Source: DASPUH01 sp964518505 (GTDB lineage Bacteria; Chloroflexota; Limnocylindria; Limnocylindrales; CSP1-4). From it: DNA of 39,922 nucleotides. The position numbers were made by a program, and so were the translations under genes. The stretch is from positions 1 to 39,922 of the forward strand of contig CAZFGT010000023.1 of assembly GCA_964518505.1 (NCBI GenBank). The letters are read 5' to 3'. Below, in pieces: positions 31,020-38,857 of this stretch (position 1 is the first letter of the stretch; every line of letters begins with the position of its first letter). The notes beneath the pieces were generated by a model that worked only from the letters and a program-made list of their open reading frames with translations, was not told where the DNA came from and did no database searches.

Positions 31020-32572
31020 GCCGGCACCCCTTCGGCGACCGCCGCGCGACCGCCGGTCGCCATCAGCAGGCCGATCTCGTTCTTGTCCGCCGTCCGCCCG
31101 TCGCGGAAGGCGACGAGCTGGCCGCGGTACATGACGGCGATCCGATCCGACATCTCGAGGACCTCATCGAGCTCCGCCGATACCAGCAGCACGGCGGTGC
31201 CGGCGTCGCGCTTGGCGATGATCTGGCGGTGGATGAACTCGATGCTCCCCACGTCGAGGCCGCGCGTAGGCTGATCGAGCAGCAGCAGGCGGAGGTCGCG
31301 ATCGAACTCCCGGGCCACGACGACCTTCTGCTGGTTGCCGCCCGAGAGGGTCCCCGCCGGGACGGTGGCCGAGGGTGTGCGCACGTCGTAGGCCGCCACC
31401 GCTTCCTGGGCCGCCTGGGCGATGGCGGCATCGTCGCGCAGCCAGCCGTGCGCGAATGGTGGTCGGTAGTAGCTGGTGAGCACCACGTTGTCCTGGATGG
31501 GGAAGGCCAGGATCAGGCCGAAGCGATGACGGTCGGCCGGCACGTAGCCCACGCCCGCCTCGTTCATGCCTCGAGCGGTCAGGCTCGTGACGTCGCGATC
31601 GGCCAGGTGGACCGACCCGCCGCTCACGGTGCGGAGGCCGATGAGCGCCTCGATGAGCTCGTCCTGGCCGTTGCCCGCGACCCCGGCGATGCCCAGGATC
31701 TCGCCGGCCCTGACCTCGAAGTCCACGCCGGTGACGACTTCGTGGTTGCGATCGTCGCGGACGCGCAGGCCCTGCACCTTCAGCATCACCCCCGCCGGGT
31801 GTGACTCGCCGCGGTCCACGGTCAGCTGGACCTCGCGGCCGACCATCAGCTCGGCCAGGTCCTCCTCGCTGGTGGCCTGCGGCAGGCGCGTGCCGACGAC
31901 ACGGCCCCGGCGCAGGACCGTGATGCGGTCGGCGATCTCCAGGACCTCGTACAGCTTGTGGCTGATGAAGATGATGCTGCGGCCGTCATGGGCCAGCCGC
32001 CGCAGGAGGGCGAAGATCTCCTCCGTCTCCTGGGGTGTGAGCACGGCCGTCGGCTCGTCCAGGACGAGGATCTGCGCCTCGCGATAGAGCGCCTTGAGGA
32101 TCTCCACCCGCTGCTGCTGGCCCACCGACAGGTTGCCGACCCGGGCATCGGGGTCGATCTCGAAGCCGAACCGCTTGGCCAGCGCGGCGATCCGCTTATC
32201 TGCCTCCTTGCGGTCCAGGAAGACACGGTTGGCCATCGTCTCGTCGCCGAGGACGATGTTCTCCGCCACCGAGAGGACGGGCACGAGCATGAAGTGCTGG
32301 TGGACCATGCTGATGCCGCGGTCGATGGCATCGGACGGATCGGTGATGGTCACCGGCTTGCCGCCGATCAGGATCTCGCCCTCGTCCGGCCGCGCCAGGC
32401 CGTAGAGGACGTTCATGAGGGTCGTCTTGCCGGCCCCGTTCTCGCCAAGGAGCGCATGGATCTCGCCGGGCCGAAGGTCCAGGTCGATCCCGTCGTTGGC
32501 GACGACGCCGGGATAGCGCTTCGTGATGTGGCGCATCTCGAGCGCCGGGACGGCCGACGCGGTATCCGTCAT
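31016..32572 (-). CDS. BMP-type ABC transporter ATPase (two NBDs)
   Basis: 518 residues. NBD1 has a canonical Walker A G-E-N-G-A-G-K-T (43-50), signature L-S-V-G-Q-Q-Q-R, Walker B I-L-V-L-D-E-P. NBD2 has a degenerate Walker A (V-A-G-N-G-Q-D-E-L), signature L-S-G-G-N-Q-Q-K and L-L-L-D-Q-P, with Gln in place of the catalytic Glu. This asymmetry is usual in nucleoside/sugar ATPases such as YufO, RnsB and RbsA, so probably one site hydrolyses efficiently. A strong hairpin separates it from the lipoprotein gene upstream. Confidence 0.95.
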   Translation of the reverse strand: MTDTASAVPALEMRHITKRYPGVVANDGIDLDLRPGEIHALLGENGAGKTTLMNVLYGLARPDEGEILIGGKPVTITDPSDAIDRGISMVHQHFMLVPVLSVAENIVLGDETMANRVFLDRKEADKRIAALAKRFGFEIDPDARVGNLSVGQQQRVEILKALYREAQILVLDEPTAVLTPQETEEIFALLRRLAHDGRSIIFISHKLYEVLEIADRITVLRRGRVVGTRLPQATSEEDLAELMVGREVQLTVDRGESHPAGVMLKVQGLRVRDDRNHEVVTGVDFEVRAGEILGIAGVAGNGQDELIEALIGLRTVSGGSVHLADRDVTSLTARGMNEAGVGYVPADRHRFGLILAFPIQDNVVLTSYYRPPFAHGWLRDDAAIAQAAQEAVAAYDVRTPSATVPAGTLSGGNQQKVVVAREFDRDLRLLLLDQPTRGLDVGSIEFIHRQIIAKRDAGTAVLLVSAELDEVLEMSDRIAVMYRGQLVAFRDGRTADKNEIGLLMATGGRAAVAEGVPA

Positions 32573-32605
32573 GACCAGCTCCGCACGACGAGGGGCCTGT
32601 ACGAC

Positions 32606-32638
32606 GAACGGGCCGCACCACGGCGGTGCAGCCCGTTC
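32606..32638 (-). terminator. 14 bp hairpin between lipoprotein and ATPase genes
   Basis: Arms at 32606-32619 and 32625-32638, 5-base loop. The one imperfect pair is U-G in the minus-strand RNA but C-A on the plus strand, so the structure fits the operon transcript. Probably attenuates downstream genes and protects the lipoprotein mRNA end. No T tract. Confidence 0.65.
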
Positions 32639-32659
32639 ATCACATGGTCGGAGTCGGGC

Positions 32660-33874
32660 CTAGGGGGTGGCCGATCCGCAGTTCGAGGGGCAGGTGGTGA
32701 GCGTACCGGCCTGCATGGCAGCCAGGGCCGCCGCGACCTTGGCCTGGGTGTCGGCCGAGACGGCCACGCTGCTCGTGAACGGCGCCACACCGATGCCCCC
32801 GTTGGCCGCGTTGTACAGGACGTTGCCGCCCTTCGCGGTCCCGGCGGTGATCTGCGTGATGGCGTTCTCCACGGAGGTGGACAGGTGCTTCTCCGCGCTG
32901 GTCAGGACGCACCCGTAAGTGGTGTCGGTGGCCGCGCTGAGCGAGATGTACTGGTCGACGTCCACGCCGATGCCCACGATGTTCGCGGCGCAGGCGGCCT
33001 GGAGGATGCCGTTCCCGGTCTTGCCGGCGACCTGGAACATGACGTCGTCGCCCTTCTGCTGGATGAACTGGGCGGCGAAGGCCTGGCCGGTGCCCGGGTC
33101 GTTGAACGCCTTGTTGAAGTCGCTCGACGTCACGTAGCCGGTGTCGACCTGGATGCTGGAGTTGACCGACTGCGCGCCCAGGACGAAGCCCTGGATGTAG
33201 CGCACGACGGCGGGCACGAGGTTGATGCCACCGATGGCGCCGACCTTGCCGACCTTGGATACGCCGGCGGCGACGATGCCGGCGAGGTAGCCGGCCTGGT
33301 CCTCTTCATAGTGGATGGCGATGAACTTGGGGAGAAGGGTGGCCGGGTCGCCGGCGCACTTGGGCGTCGCAGCGGTGTCCGGGTCGCCCGTGGGGGTGAT
33401 GCAGAGGGGCGCCTGGTCGACCCCGATGAACCAGATGTTGGGGTTGGCCTTGGCGGCCTTGATCGTGTCGTTGGTCAGGTTGAAGCCGACCGTCACGATG
33501 ACGTTGTAGCCCTGCGTGACGAAGCCGTTGATGTCGGGCGCATAGTCGCTCGAGCTGTTGGGCACGACGACGTTCGGCTTGGCCGCGCCGATGTCGGCTG
33601 CGCCGGCGACCGCACCCTCATACGAGTACTGGTTGAAGTTCTTGTCGTTGACCGTACCGACGTCGGTGACCACGCCGATCTTGAGGGTCGCGTTCTGGAC
33701 GAAGGTCGGTGACGGCACCGGCGTCGCCGTTGGCGACGCGGCCGGCGCGCTGGTCGCCGGCGCCGGCGTGGCCGTGGCACCAGGCGTGGGCGTGGCCGTG
33801 GCCCCGCTGCTACACGCCGAAGCGACGAGGGCGAGCGACATCAGGGCGCCCAGCCCGACGGAACGGTTGCGCAT
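32660..33874 (-). CDS. BMP-family substrate-binding lipoprotein
   Basis: 404 residues; ATG with GGAGGA 5 bases upstream. Signal peptide with a basic start, hydrophobic core and a lipobox-like A-S-A-C (Cys21), then a 40-residue Thr/Pro/Ala/Ser linker. The DNA of this linker is itself repetitive. The mature domain has the Bmp/Med pattern: L-K-I-G-V-V-T-D-V-G-T-V-N-D-K-N-F-N-Q, V-G-F, I-G-V-D-Q, and G-K-V-G-A-I-G-G-I. BMP proteins bind purine nucleosides or related ligands at the outer membrane face; the ligand here is inferred. First gene of the importer operon and likely the most expressed. Confidence 0.93.
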   Translation of the reverse strand: MRNRSVGLGALMSLALVASACSSGATATPTPGATATPAPATSAPAASPTATPVPSPTFVQNATLKIGVVTDVGTVNDKNFNQYSYEGAVAGAADIGAAKPNVVVPNSSSDYAPDINGFVTQGYNVIVTVGFNLTNDTIKAAKANPNIWFIGVDQAPLCITPTGDPDTAATPKCAGDPATLLPKFIAIHYEEDQAGYLAGIVAAGVSKVGKVGAIGGINLVPAVVRYIQGFVLGAQSVNSSIQVDTGYVTSSDFNKAFNDPGTGQAFAAQFIQQKGDDVMFQVAGKTGNGILQAACAANIVGIGVDVDQYISLSAATDTTYGCVLTSAEKHLSTSVENAITQITAGTAKGGNVLYNAANGGIGVAPFTSSVAVSADTQAKVAAALAAMQAGTLTTCPSNCGSATP

Positions 33875-33932
33875 GGATTCCTCCTACAGGTGCGGGGTGA
33901 CACGGACTCCCGGACGCGTCACCGATCCATGA

Positions 33933-33942
33933 CCATGCATGG
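33933..33942. promoter_or_regulatory. Palindrome CCATGCATGG in bmp leader
   Basis: Perfect 10 bp palindrome about 20 bases into the predicted leader of the lipoprotein operon; an overlapping wider TCCATG/CATGGA repeat spans 33926-33943. A repressor site is possible; nothing more can be said. Confidence 0.3.
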
Positions 33943-33959
33943 ACCTCCGCTGGCGGTTC

Positions 33960-33989
33960 ATCGTAGCCCACTCCCGCCGGACGCGGCAA
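33960..33989 (-). promoter_or_regulatory. Promoter of the importer operon (TTGCCG-18-TACGAT)
   Basis: Minus strand: -10 TACGAT (33965-33960) and -35 TTGCCG, 18 bases apart. The leader to ATG 33874 is about 80 bases and ends in a Shine-Dalgarno. One of the few promoters here with a plausible -35. Divergent from the EamA promoter. Confidence 0.5.
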
Positions 33990-34040
33990 GGCGCTCGTGC
34001 AGGGTGTCAGGGCAGGGCCCTGGGCCGGCTCGCGGCGTGG

Positions 34041-34046
34041 CATAGT
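34041..34046 (+). promoter_or_regulatory. -10-like CATAGT, leaderless EamA promoter
   Basis: CATAGT, 7 bases, GTG 34054; no Shine-Dalgarno. First base departs from TANNNT. Confidence 0.4.
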
Positions 34047-34053
34047 GCGGCAC

Positions 34054-35025
34054 GTGACCCCCACGCGCGCGCCCGCCCCTGTTGGCGGCCGCGGCGCCGC
34101 GGCGGGTCAGCCTGACCTGCTCGGATGGGCGGCGCTGCTGACCGTCTACCTCGTCTGGGGCTCGACCTACCTGGCGATCCGGGTGGTGGTGCTGGCCCTG
34201 CCGCCGCTCACCAGCGCCGGCCTGCGCTTCGCCGTGGCGGGGGCCGTCGTGCTCGCCGCCGTCACGGTCACCGGACGGCTGAGGGCCTCGCGGCCCACCC
34301 CGCGCCAGCTCCTTGGCGCGGCCGTCGTAGGGTGCCTCCTGCTCGTCACCGGCAACGGTCTCGTGAGCATCGGCGAGCAGCATGTCCCGTCGGCCGTGGC
34401 CGCCCTGACCATCGCCTCCGTGCCGCTGTGGGTCGTGGTCTTCCGCCGCGCCTCGGGCCATGGCGTGGCGCGCGGGACGATGGTGGGGGTCCTCATCGGT
34501 TTCATCGGGGTCGCCGGCATGCTCGTCCCGACCGGCCTGCAGGGCACCATCGATCCGTTCTCGCTGGCCATCCTGGTGGTCGCTGCCCTCTCGTGGGCGA
34601 GCGGCTCGTACCTGGCGACCCTCATCCCCATGCCACGCGACGCGTTCGTCTCGACGGCCGTGCAGATGCTGGCCGCGAGCGCGGTGCTGGTCGTGGCAGG
34701 CCTGGCCCTCGGCGAACGCCCCGACGTGGCCGTGGCGCAGGCCCACCCCGACTCGGTGCTGGCGCTGGCCTACCTGATCGTCTTCGGTTCGCTGCTGGCG
34801 TTCACGGCGTACGCCTGGGTGCTGCAGCACTGGCCTATCTCGCGCGTCGCCACGTACGCCTACGTCAACCCGCTCGTGGCGGTCGTCCTTGGCGGCCTGA
34901 TCCTGGGCGAGCCGCTGACGATGCCGATCCTGCTTGGCGGGGCCGCCATCCTCGTCGCCGTCGCCATCGTCATCCGGCAGGAGAGCCAGCGCGCGCGCGA
35001 GCCGGCCCCCCCGGTTCGCGCCTAG
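34054..35025 (+). CDS. EamA/DMT-family transporter
   Basis: 323 residues from GTG 34054; the frame extends to 33997, but the promoter spacing and first membrane span favour 34054. About ten membrane spans in two EamA repeats: first W-G-S-T-Y-L-A-I-R ... G-L-R-F, second W-A-S-G-S-Y-L ... Y-A-Y-V-N-P-L-V-A-V-V-L-G. Resembles the YedA/RhaT-like drug/metabolite exporters; substrate unknown. An 11 bp hairpin covers its last codons. Confidence 0.9.
   Translation: MTPTRAPAPVGGRGAAAGQPDLLGWAALLTVYLVWGSTYLAIRVVVLALPPLTSAGLRFAVAGAVVLAAVTVTGRLRASRPTPRQLLGAAVVGCLLLVTGNGLVSIGEQHVPSAVAALTIASVPLWVVVFRRASGHGVARGTMVGVLIGFIGVAGMLVPTGLQGTIDPFSLAILVVAALSWASGSYLATLIPMPRDAFVSTAVQMLAASAVLVVAGLALGERPDVAVAQAHPDSVLALAYLIVFGSLLAFTAYAWVLQHWPISRVATYAYVNPLVAVVLGGLILGEPLTMPILLGGAAILVAVAIVIRQESQRAREPAPPVRA
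34995..35021 (+). terminator. 11 bp hairpin at the end of the EamA gene
   Basis: GCGCGAGCCGG, loop CCCCC, CCGGTTCGCGC: 10 Watson-Crick pairs and one G-U pair in plus-strand RNA. It lies inside the last codons, just before the stop and the next -10 (35029). No T tract. Confidence 0.6.
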
Positions 35026-35028
35026 CGC

Positions 35029-35034
35029 TACCCT
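35029..35034 (+). promoter_or_regulatory. -10 TACCCT for the DedA-like gene
   Basis: TACCCT with 11 bases to ATG 35046, the longest spacing of the set; no Shine-Dalgarno. Confidence 0.45.
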
Positions 35035-35045
35035 CTGCGCTCGAC

Positions 35046-35723
35046 ATGGATCTGCCGGCCCTGCTCGTCCTGGCGGCCATCCTCGCGGTCAAGGAGACCG
35101 GCGTGCCCATCCCCGTGCCGGGCGACCTGCTGGTCATCGGGGCCGGGGTCGCCTCGACCCGCGGTGGCCTGCCGGTGCCGGCCGTGGTGGTCGTGCTGGT
35201 CGCCGCGACGGTCGTCGGCGGCATCGTCCAGTTCAGCCTCATCCGCGGACGGGCACGCGCGACCGTGCTGGGGCTGCTGGCCCGCGTCGGGCTGGGGGCG
35301 GCCGTCGTCGAGCGCGGCGCCGGTCGGCTGCGGAGTGGCGGGGCGCCGGCCGTGGCCATCGCCCGCATGACCCCCGGCGTGCGCATCGTGGCTATCGCCT
35401 CGAGCGCCGTGGCCGGCGTGACCTCGACCTCGTTCCTGGCCGGGCTCATCGTCGGGAACGGCGTCTTCCTGACGGGCCATTTCATCCTTGGCCTGGTGGT
35501 CGGCGAGCCGGCCGTGCAGCTGGTGGCGGGTGCCGGGACCGGCCTCGTCCTCGCCGGCGTCGCCCTTGCCGCCGTGGGCGCCGCGGGCTGGTGGCTCCTC
35601 GCCCGCCGCCGCGCCCGTGCGAGGGGCGCCGCTCCGATGCGGATGGACGGCCTCACGACGCTCGACTGGACCGACGCCTGCTGCCCGGCCTGCCTGGCGC
35701 TCGCCGCGGTCGACCGCAGCTAG
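35046..35723 (+). CDS. DedA-like membrane protein with C-terminal Cys motif
   Basis: 225 residues. Starts with K-E-T-G-V-P-I-P-V-P-G-D-L-L-V-I-G-A-G, the DedA/VTT E-x-x-x-P-x-P-x-E/D-x-L pattern, and has A-R-M-T-P-G-V-R, corresponding to the conserved R-F-x-P-G-x-R. Four to five hydrophobic segments. DedA proteins move undecaprenyl phosphate or other lipids; this one is a divergent member. After an Arg-rich cluster, the tail T-L-D-W-T-D-A-C-C-P-A-C-L contains C-C-P-A-C, which is not usual in DedA proteins. Ends overlapping the stop of a small minus-strand ORF. Confidence 0.72.
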   Translation: MDLPALLVLAAILAVKETGVPIPVPGDLLVIGAGVASTRGGLPVPAVVVVLVAATVVGGIVQFSLIRGRARATVLGLLARVGLGAAVVERGAGRLRSGGAPAVAIARMTPGVRIVAIASSAVAGVTSTSFLAGLIVGNGVFLTGHFILGLVVGEPAVQLVAGAGTGLVLAGVALAAVGAAGWWLLARRRARARGAAPMRMDGLTTLDWTDACCPACLALAAVDRS

Positions 35724-35944
35724 AGGGTCGCCCGGACCACCCCCAGCGCCGCCTCGAGGGCGGCTCGCTCCGCGACCTCGAGGGCCGTGGCCTCGCCCGC
35801 CTCTTCCAGGATGCGCAGGCCGCGCGCGATCCACAGCGGCAGGCCGATCGCCCGCAGCTCGGCCAACCCCGCTCGCACGGCCTCCGCAGCCGCCGCGCGG
35901 GTCCCCTCGGCAAGCGCCGTTGAAGCGTGTGATGCTCGCGCCAT
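35720..35944 (-). CDS. Small hypothetical helical protein
   Basis: 74 residues, minus-strand ATG at 35944. Ala/Glu/Leu-rich and predicted helical (V-R-A-G-L-A-E-L-R ... A-R-G-L-R-I-L-E-E-A). No family recognised. It fills the only same-sized gap between the DedA-like gene and the methyltransferase and has strong G/C at third positions. Its start shares CATG with the divergent methyltransferase ATG. No promoter or Shine-Dalgarno seen, so it could be a chance ORF. Confidence 0.4.
   Translation of the reverse strand: MARASHASTALAEGTRAAAAEAVRAGLAELRAIGLPLWIARGLRILEEAGEATALEVAERAALEAALGVVRATL
35931..35936 (+). promoter_or_regulatory. -10-like GATGCT before methyltransferase 1
   Basis: GATGCT preceded by TGT, 6 bases before ATG 35943. 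Weak match, right spacing. Confidence 0.3.
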
Positions 35945-36548
35945 GAGCAGCTTCGACGAGCGGGCGCGGACATGGGACACGCCGGACCGGCGGGCACGCG
36001 CGGAGGCCGTGGCCCAGGCCATCCGCGACCACGTGCCGTTGAGCCCCGCCCTCCGGACCATCGAGATCGGCGCCGGCACCGGCCTGCTCGGGCTGGCCCT
36101 GGCGGGAGAGGTCGGTGAGCTCCTGCTGGCCGAACCCTCGGCCGGCATGCTCGAGGTGGCCCGCGAGAAGCTGGCGACCGGGGCCACGGGACGGGTCACG
36201 GCGGTGGCCTTCGACCTCCTCGTCGATCCACCGCCCGGCGGCCCATTCGACCTCGCCATCTCGCTGCTCGTCCTGCACCACCTGCGCGACACGTCGGCCG
36301 CGCTGGCAGCCCTGTTCCGGCTCCTGCGCCCGGGCGGCCACCTGGCCATCGCCGACCTCAAGGCCGAGGACGGGACGTTCCACGAGCCGGGATCCGAGGG
36401 GATCTACCACGATGGATTCGACCCGGCGCACCTCGCCGGCCTCGCCCGGGCGGCCGGGTTCGTGGAGGTGGACGTCGCGACGGCGACGGAGATCGAGCGG
36501 AACGGCCGGGCGTACCCCGTCGTCCTTCTCCTCGGCCGGCGACCCTGA
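35943..36548 (+). CDS. Class I SAM-dependent methyltransferase 1
   Basis: 201 residues. Rossmann methyltransferase: motif I I-E-I-G-A-G-T-G-L-L-G-L, D/E acceptor E-P-S-A-G-M-L, F-D-L-A-I-S-L-L-V-L-H-H-L, L-R-P-G-G-H-L-A-I-A-D-L. Type 11/25-like. It probably acts on a small molecule; the substrate cannot be told. A second methyltransferase follows 12 bases later. Confidence 0.9.
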   Translation: MSSFDERARTWDTPDRRARAEAVAQAIRDHVPLSPALRTIEIGAGTGLLGLALAGEVGELLLAEPSAGMLEVAREKLATGATGRVTAVAFDLLVDPPPGGPFDLAISLLVLHHLRDTSAALAALFRLLRPGGHLAIADLKAEDGTFHEPGSEGIYHDGFDPAHLAGLARAAGFVEVDVATATEIERNGRAYPVVLLLGRRP

Positions 36549-36560
36549 TCAGCCGTCGGC

Positions 36561-37088
36561 GTGGATCATCACCATCACGTCGGGCTGATTCGGGAGGGCG
36601 TGGCGGGCGGCGGCCCGGCCTGGGCCGATCTCGGGTCGGGCGAGGGCGCCTTCACGCTGGCCCTGGCCGACCTCCTCGGTCCGACGGGCTCGATCCACTC
36701 GGTCGATCGGGAACGCCGAGCCCTCGAGGTGCAGGCCCGCGAGCTGCAGCGAACCTTCCCGGCGGTGCCCGTCACGAGCGTAGTGGCCGACTTCACCCAC
36801 CCGCTCGAACTGCCGCCGCTCGATGGGATCGTCATGGCCAACTCGCTGCACTTCCAGCGTGACAAGCTGGCCGTGCTGCGGCTCGTGCACGGGTACCTGC
36901 GCCCTGGAGGCCGGCTCGTCCTGGTCGAGTACGACAGCGATCACGGTAACCACTGGGTGCCGTATCCGCTCTCCTTCAGCACGTGGGCGGATCTGGCCGC
37001 GAAGGCCGGTTTCCGCGATACGCGCCGGCTGGCGTCCGTCCCCAGCCGCTTCCTTGGCTCGATCTACTCGGCCCTCAGCCTCCGCTAG
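36561..37088 (+). CDS. Class I SAM-dependent methyltransferase 2
   Basis: 175 residues from GTG 36561. N-terminus V-D-H-H-H-H-V-G-L-I, a natural His cluster, then motif I W-A-D-L-G-S-G-E-G-A-F-T-L, S-V-D-R-E, D-G-I-V-M-A-N-S-L-H-F and L-R-P-G-G-R-L-V-L-V-E-Y-D. Related to UbiE-like small methyltransferases. Probably co-transcribed with methyltransferase 1. Confidence 0.88.
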   Translation: MDHHHHVGLIREGVAGGGPAWADLGSGEGAFTLALADLLGPTGSIHSVDRERRALEVQARELQRTFPAVPVTSVVADFTHPLELPPLDGIVMANSLHFQRDKLAVLRLVHGYLRPGGRLVLVEYDSDHGNHWVPYPLSFSTWADLAAKAGFRDTRRLASVPSRFLGSIYSALSLR

Positions 37089-37094
37089 GCCGGG

Positions 37095-38728
37095 TCACGC
37101 CCGGGCGGCGAGCTCCCGGCCCACAGTCAGGACCTCGTCGACCAGGGCATCCGCGTCGGCGAGGGTCGTGCGCGGGTTGATGAAGCACGGCCGGATGGCG
37201 AACCGGCCGTCCACGCGGGTGCTGGACGTCACGGCCCGTCCGCGGGCGCGGACGCCGCGCAGCACCGCTTCATTCAACACGTCGAGGCGCGTCTCGTCGG
37301 TCCAGCCCACCGGGCGGAAGCGGAAGCAGCAGATCGAGAGCACCGGCTCGGCCAGCAGCTCCAGCTCGTCCGAGGTGCGAGCCCGCTCGGCGACCCGCCG
37401 CGCGCAGTCATCGTGGCGCACGACCCGCTGCCGCATCCCGTCGGCGCCGATCTCGCGCAGGATGGCCCACACCGCCAGGCCCCGGGCCGGCGTCGAGAAG
37501 TCCACCCCCCAGTCGGGCGTGCCGTAGCCCAGCTCGTCGAAGGGCGAGCCGGGATCGGCCTCCCCGGCTTCGATCTGCCGTTCCCGGTCGTAGTCGCCGG
37601 TCTCGATGGTGAACGCGCGCCCCAGGATGCCCTCATCGCGCACGATGGCGGCACCCGTGCCGACCGGAGCCGCCATCCACTTGTGGGGGTCGACGGCGAA
37701 TGAGTCGTACCGAATCACGTCGCCGTAGCGCTCGCGCACCCGCGGATCGAGCAGGCCGAAGCCGCCATAGGCGCCGTCCACGTGCAGCCAGATGCCCCGC
37801 TCGTGGGCGATCCGGGCCAGCTCGTCGAGGGGATCGACCCGGCCCAGGTTGACATCCCCCGCGCAGCCCACGATCGCGACCTGCGTGCACCCCGCCGCCA
37901 GGTCCTCGTCCAGGGCGGCCTGGAGGAGGTCCAGGTCGATGGTTCGTGCGCCGTCGAGCGGGATGCTGCGCAGGTGGCGCCGGCCCATCCCGAGCACGCC
38001 GAGGGCGCGTCCCACGACGTGATGCGTCTCGGTGCTGGCGTAGACCCTCGGTTCGACCAGGCCTTCGATACCGTCCAGCGAGGGTCGCAGGCCCAGGCGC
38101 TCGCCGGCGTGCTGGCGGGCCGCCCCGATGCCCACGAGGTTGGCCGTCGAGCCGCCGGACGTGAACGTCCCGACGAACGACGCGGGCAAGCCCAGCAACT
38201 CGATGAGCCACCGCATCGCGAGCTGGTCGACGAAGTTGCCGGCGGTCACCCACCAGCGCTGGGCCACCGCCACCGTCTGGGCCAGGTCCGCGGCCGCGGC
38301 GACGTCCGTCGGGGCCGTGGTGACCCACCCAGAGAAGCCGGGGTGGCCGACGCGCAGGCCGTTGGCGACGACGAGGTCGGCGAGCTCGGCCAGGGCCGCG
38401 TCCCGCCCGATGCCGGTCGGCGGCAGGGGCCGATCCAGGGCGGGGCGCCAGCGAGACCGCTCGCGTGCCGGATCCGGGCCCTGGAACTCGAGGAAGCGCT
38501 CCAGGGCAGNNNNNNNNNNNNNNNNNNNNNNNNNNNNNNNNNNNNNNNNNNNNNNNNNNNNNNNNNNNNNNNNNNNNNNNNNNNNNNNNNNNNNNNNNNN
38601 NNNNNNNNNGACCGCTCGCGTGCCGGATCCGGGCCCTGGAACTCGAGGAAGCGCTCCAGGGCAGGGAGGATGGCCCGGATGGCAGGCCCCAGCGAGTCGG
38701 TGGTCGCGGCGTCACGGCGATCGTCCAT
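37095..38728 (-). CDS. PLP-dependent decarboxylase (aromatic-amino-acid/glutamate type), split by a false gap
   Basis: In raw coordinates the gene is interrupted by 100 N (38510-38609) and appears out of frame. Removing the N run and one copy of the exact 55-base duplication beside it gives a single open frame of 493 codons, 492 residues, from ATG 38728, a normal group II decarboxylase length. Visible: G-H-P-G-F-S-G-W-V-T-T near the N-terminus, F-T-S-G-G-S-T-A-N-L, T-H-H-V, H-V-D-G-A-Y-G-G-F, and PLP lysine K298 in D-P-H-K-W-M. Pairs with leaderless -10 TAGACT. Substrate (Tyr, Trp, DOPA, Glu or Asp) cannot be fixed by eye. The end of the gene converges on methyltransferase 2. Confidence 0.9.
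38455..38664. repeat. 55 bp exact repeat flanking a 100-N gap
   Basis: 38455-38509 and 38610-38664 are identical, with exactly 100 N between. This is what a scaffolder leaves when two contig ends that overlap are joined without merging. Confidence 0.95.
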
Positions 38729-38735
38729 GGCGGCC

Positions 38736-38741
38736 AGTCTA
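38736..38741 (-). promoter_or_regulatory. -10 TAGACT, leaderless decarboxylase promoter
   Basis: Minus strand TAGACT (38741-38736), 7 bases, ATG 38728. Same hexamer and spacing as hisS. Confidence 0.6.
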
Positions 38742-38749
38742 TCGAGCGT

Positions 38750-38805
38750 GCGGTACCGCCAGGGGTCGTACCCGGCGGGTGGTGCGGACCGGTGAGCCGG
38801 TACCG
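38750..38805. promoter_or_regulatory. Two CGGTACCG palindromes upstream of the decarboxylase
   Basis: CGGTACCG at 38751-38758 (within GCGGTACCGC) and again at 38798-38805, centres 47 bp apart, the first about 10 bp upstream of the -10. Possible operator pair; otherwise the 129-base gap holds nothing I can name. Confidence 0.3.
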
Positions 38806-38857
38806 ATCCGTGCCAGCCTGGATACGTCGGCGTGATGCTCTCGACGGCCGCCGGCTG

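Noticed and set aside
33720..33830. GC-rich short repeats as a mobile or CRISPR-like array
   Set aside because: They encode the Thr/Pro/Ala linker of the lipoprotein.
36561..36590. H-H-H-H at the N-terminus of methyltransferase 2 as an engineered tag
   Set aside because: Four His within a natural-looking, family-typical start and native flanking DNA; no vector sequence.
38510..38609. Gap read as a frameshifted or broken decarboxylase
   Set aside because: The flanking 55-base duplication and the exact 493-codon frame after collapse show an assembly artefact.
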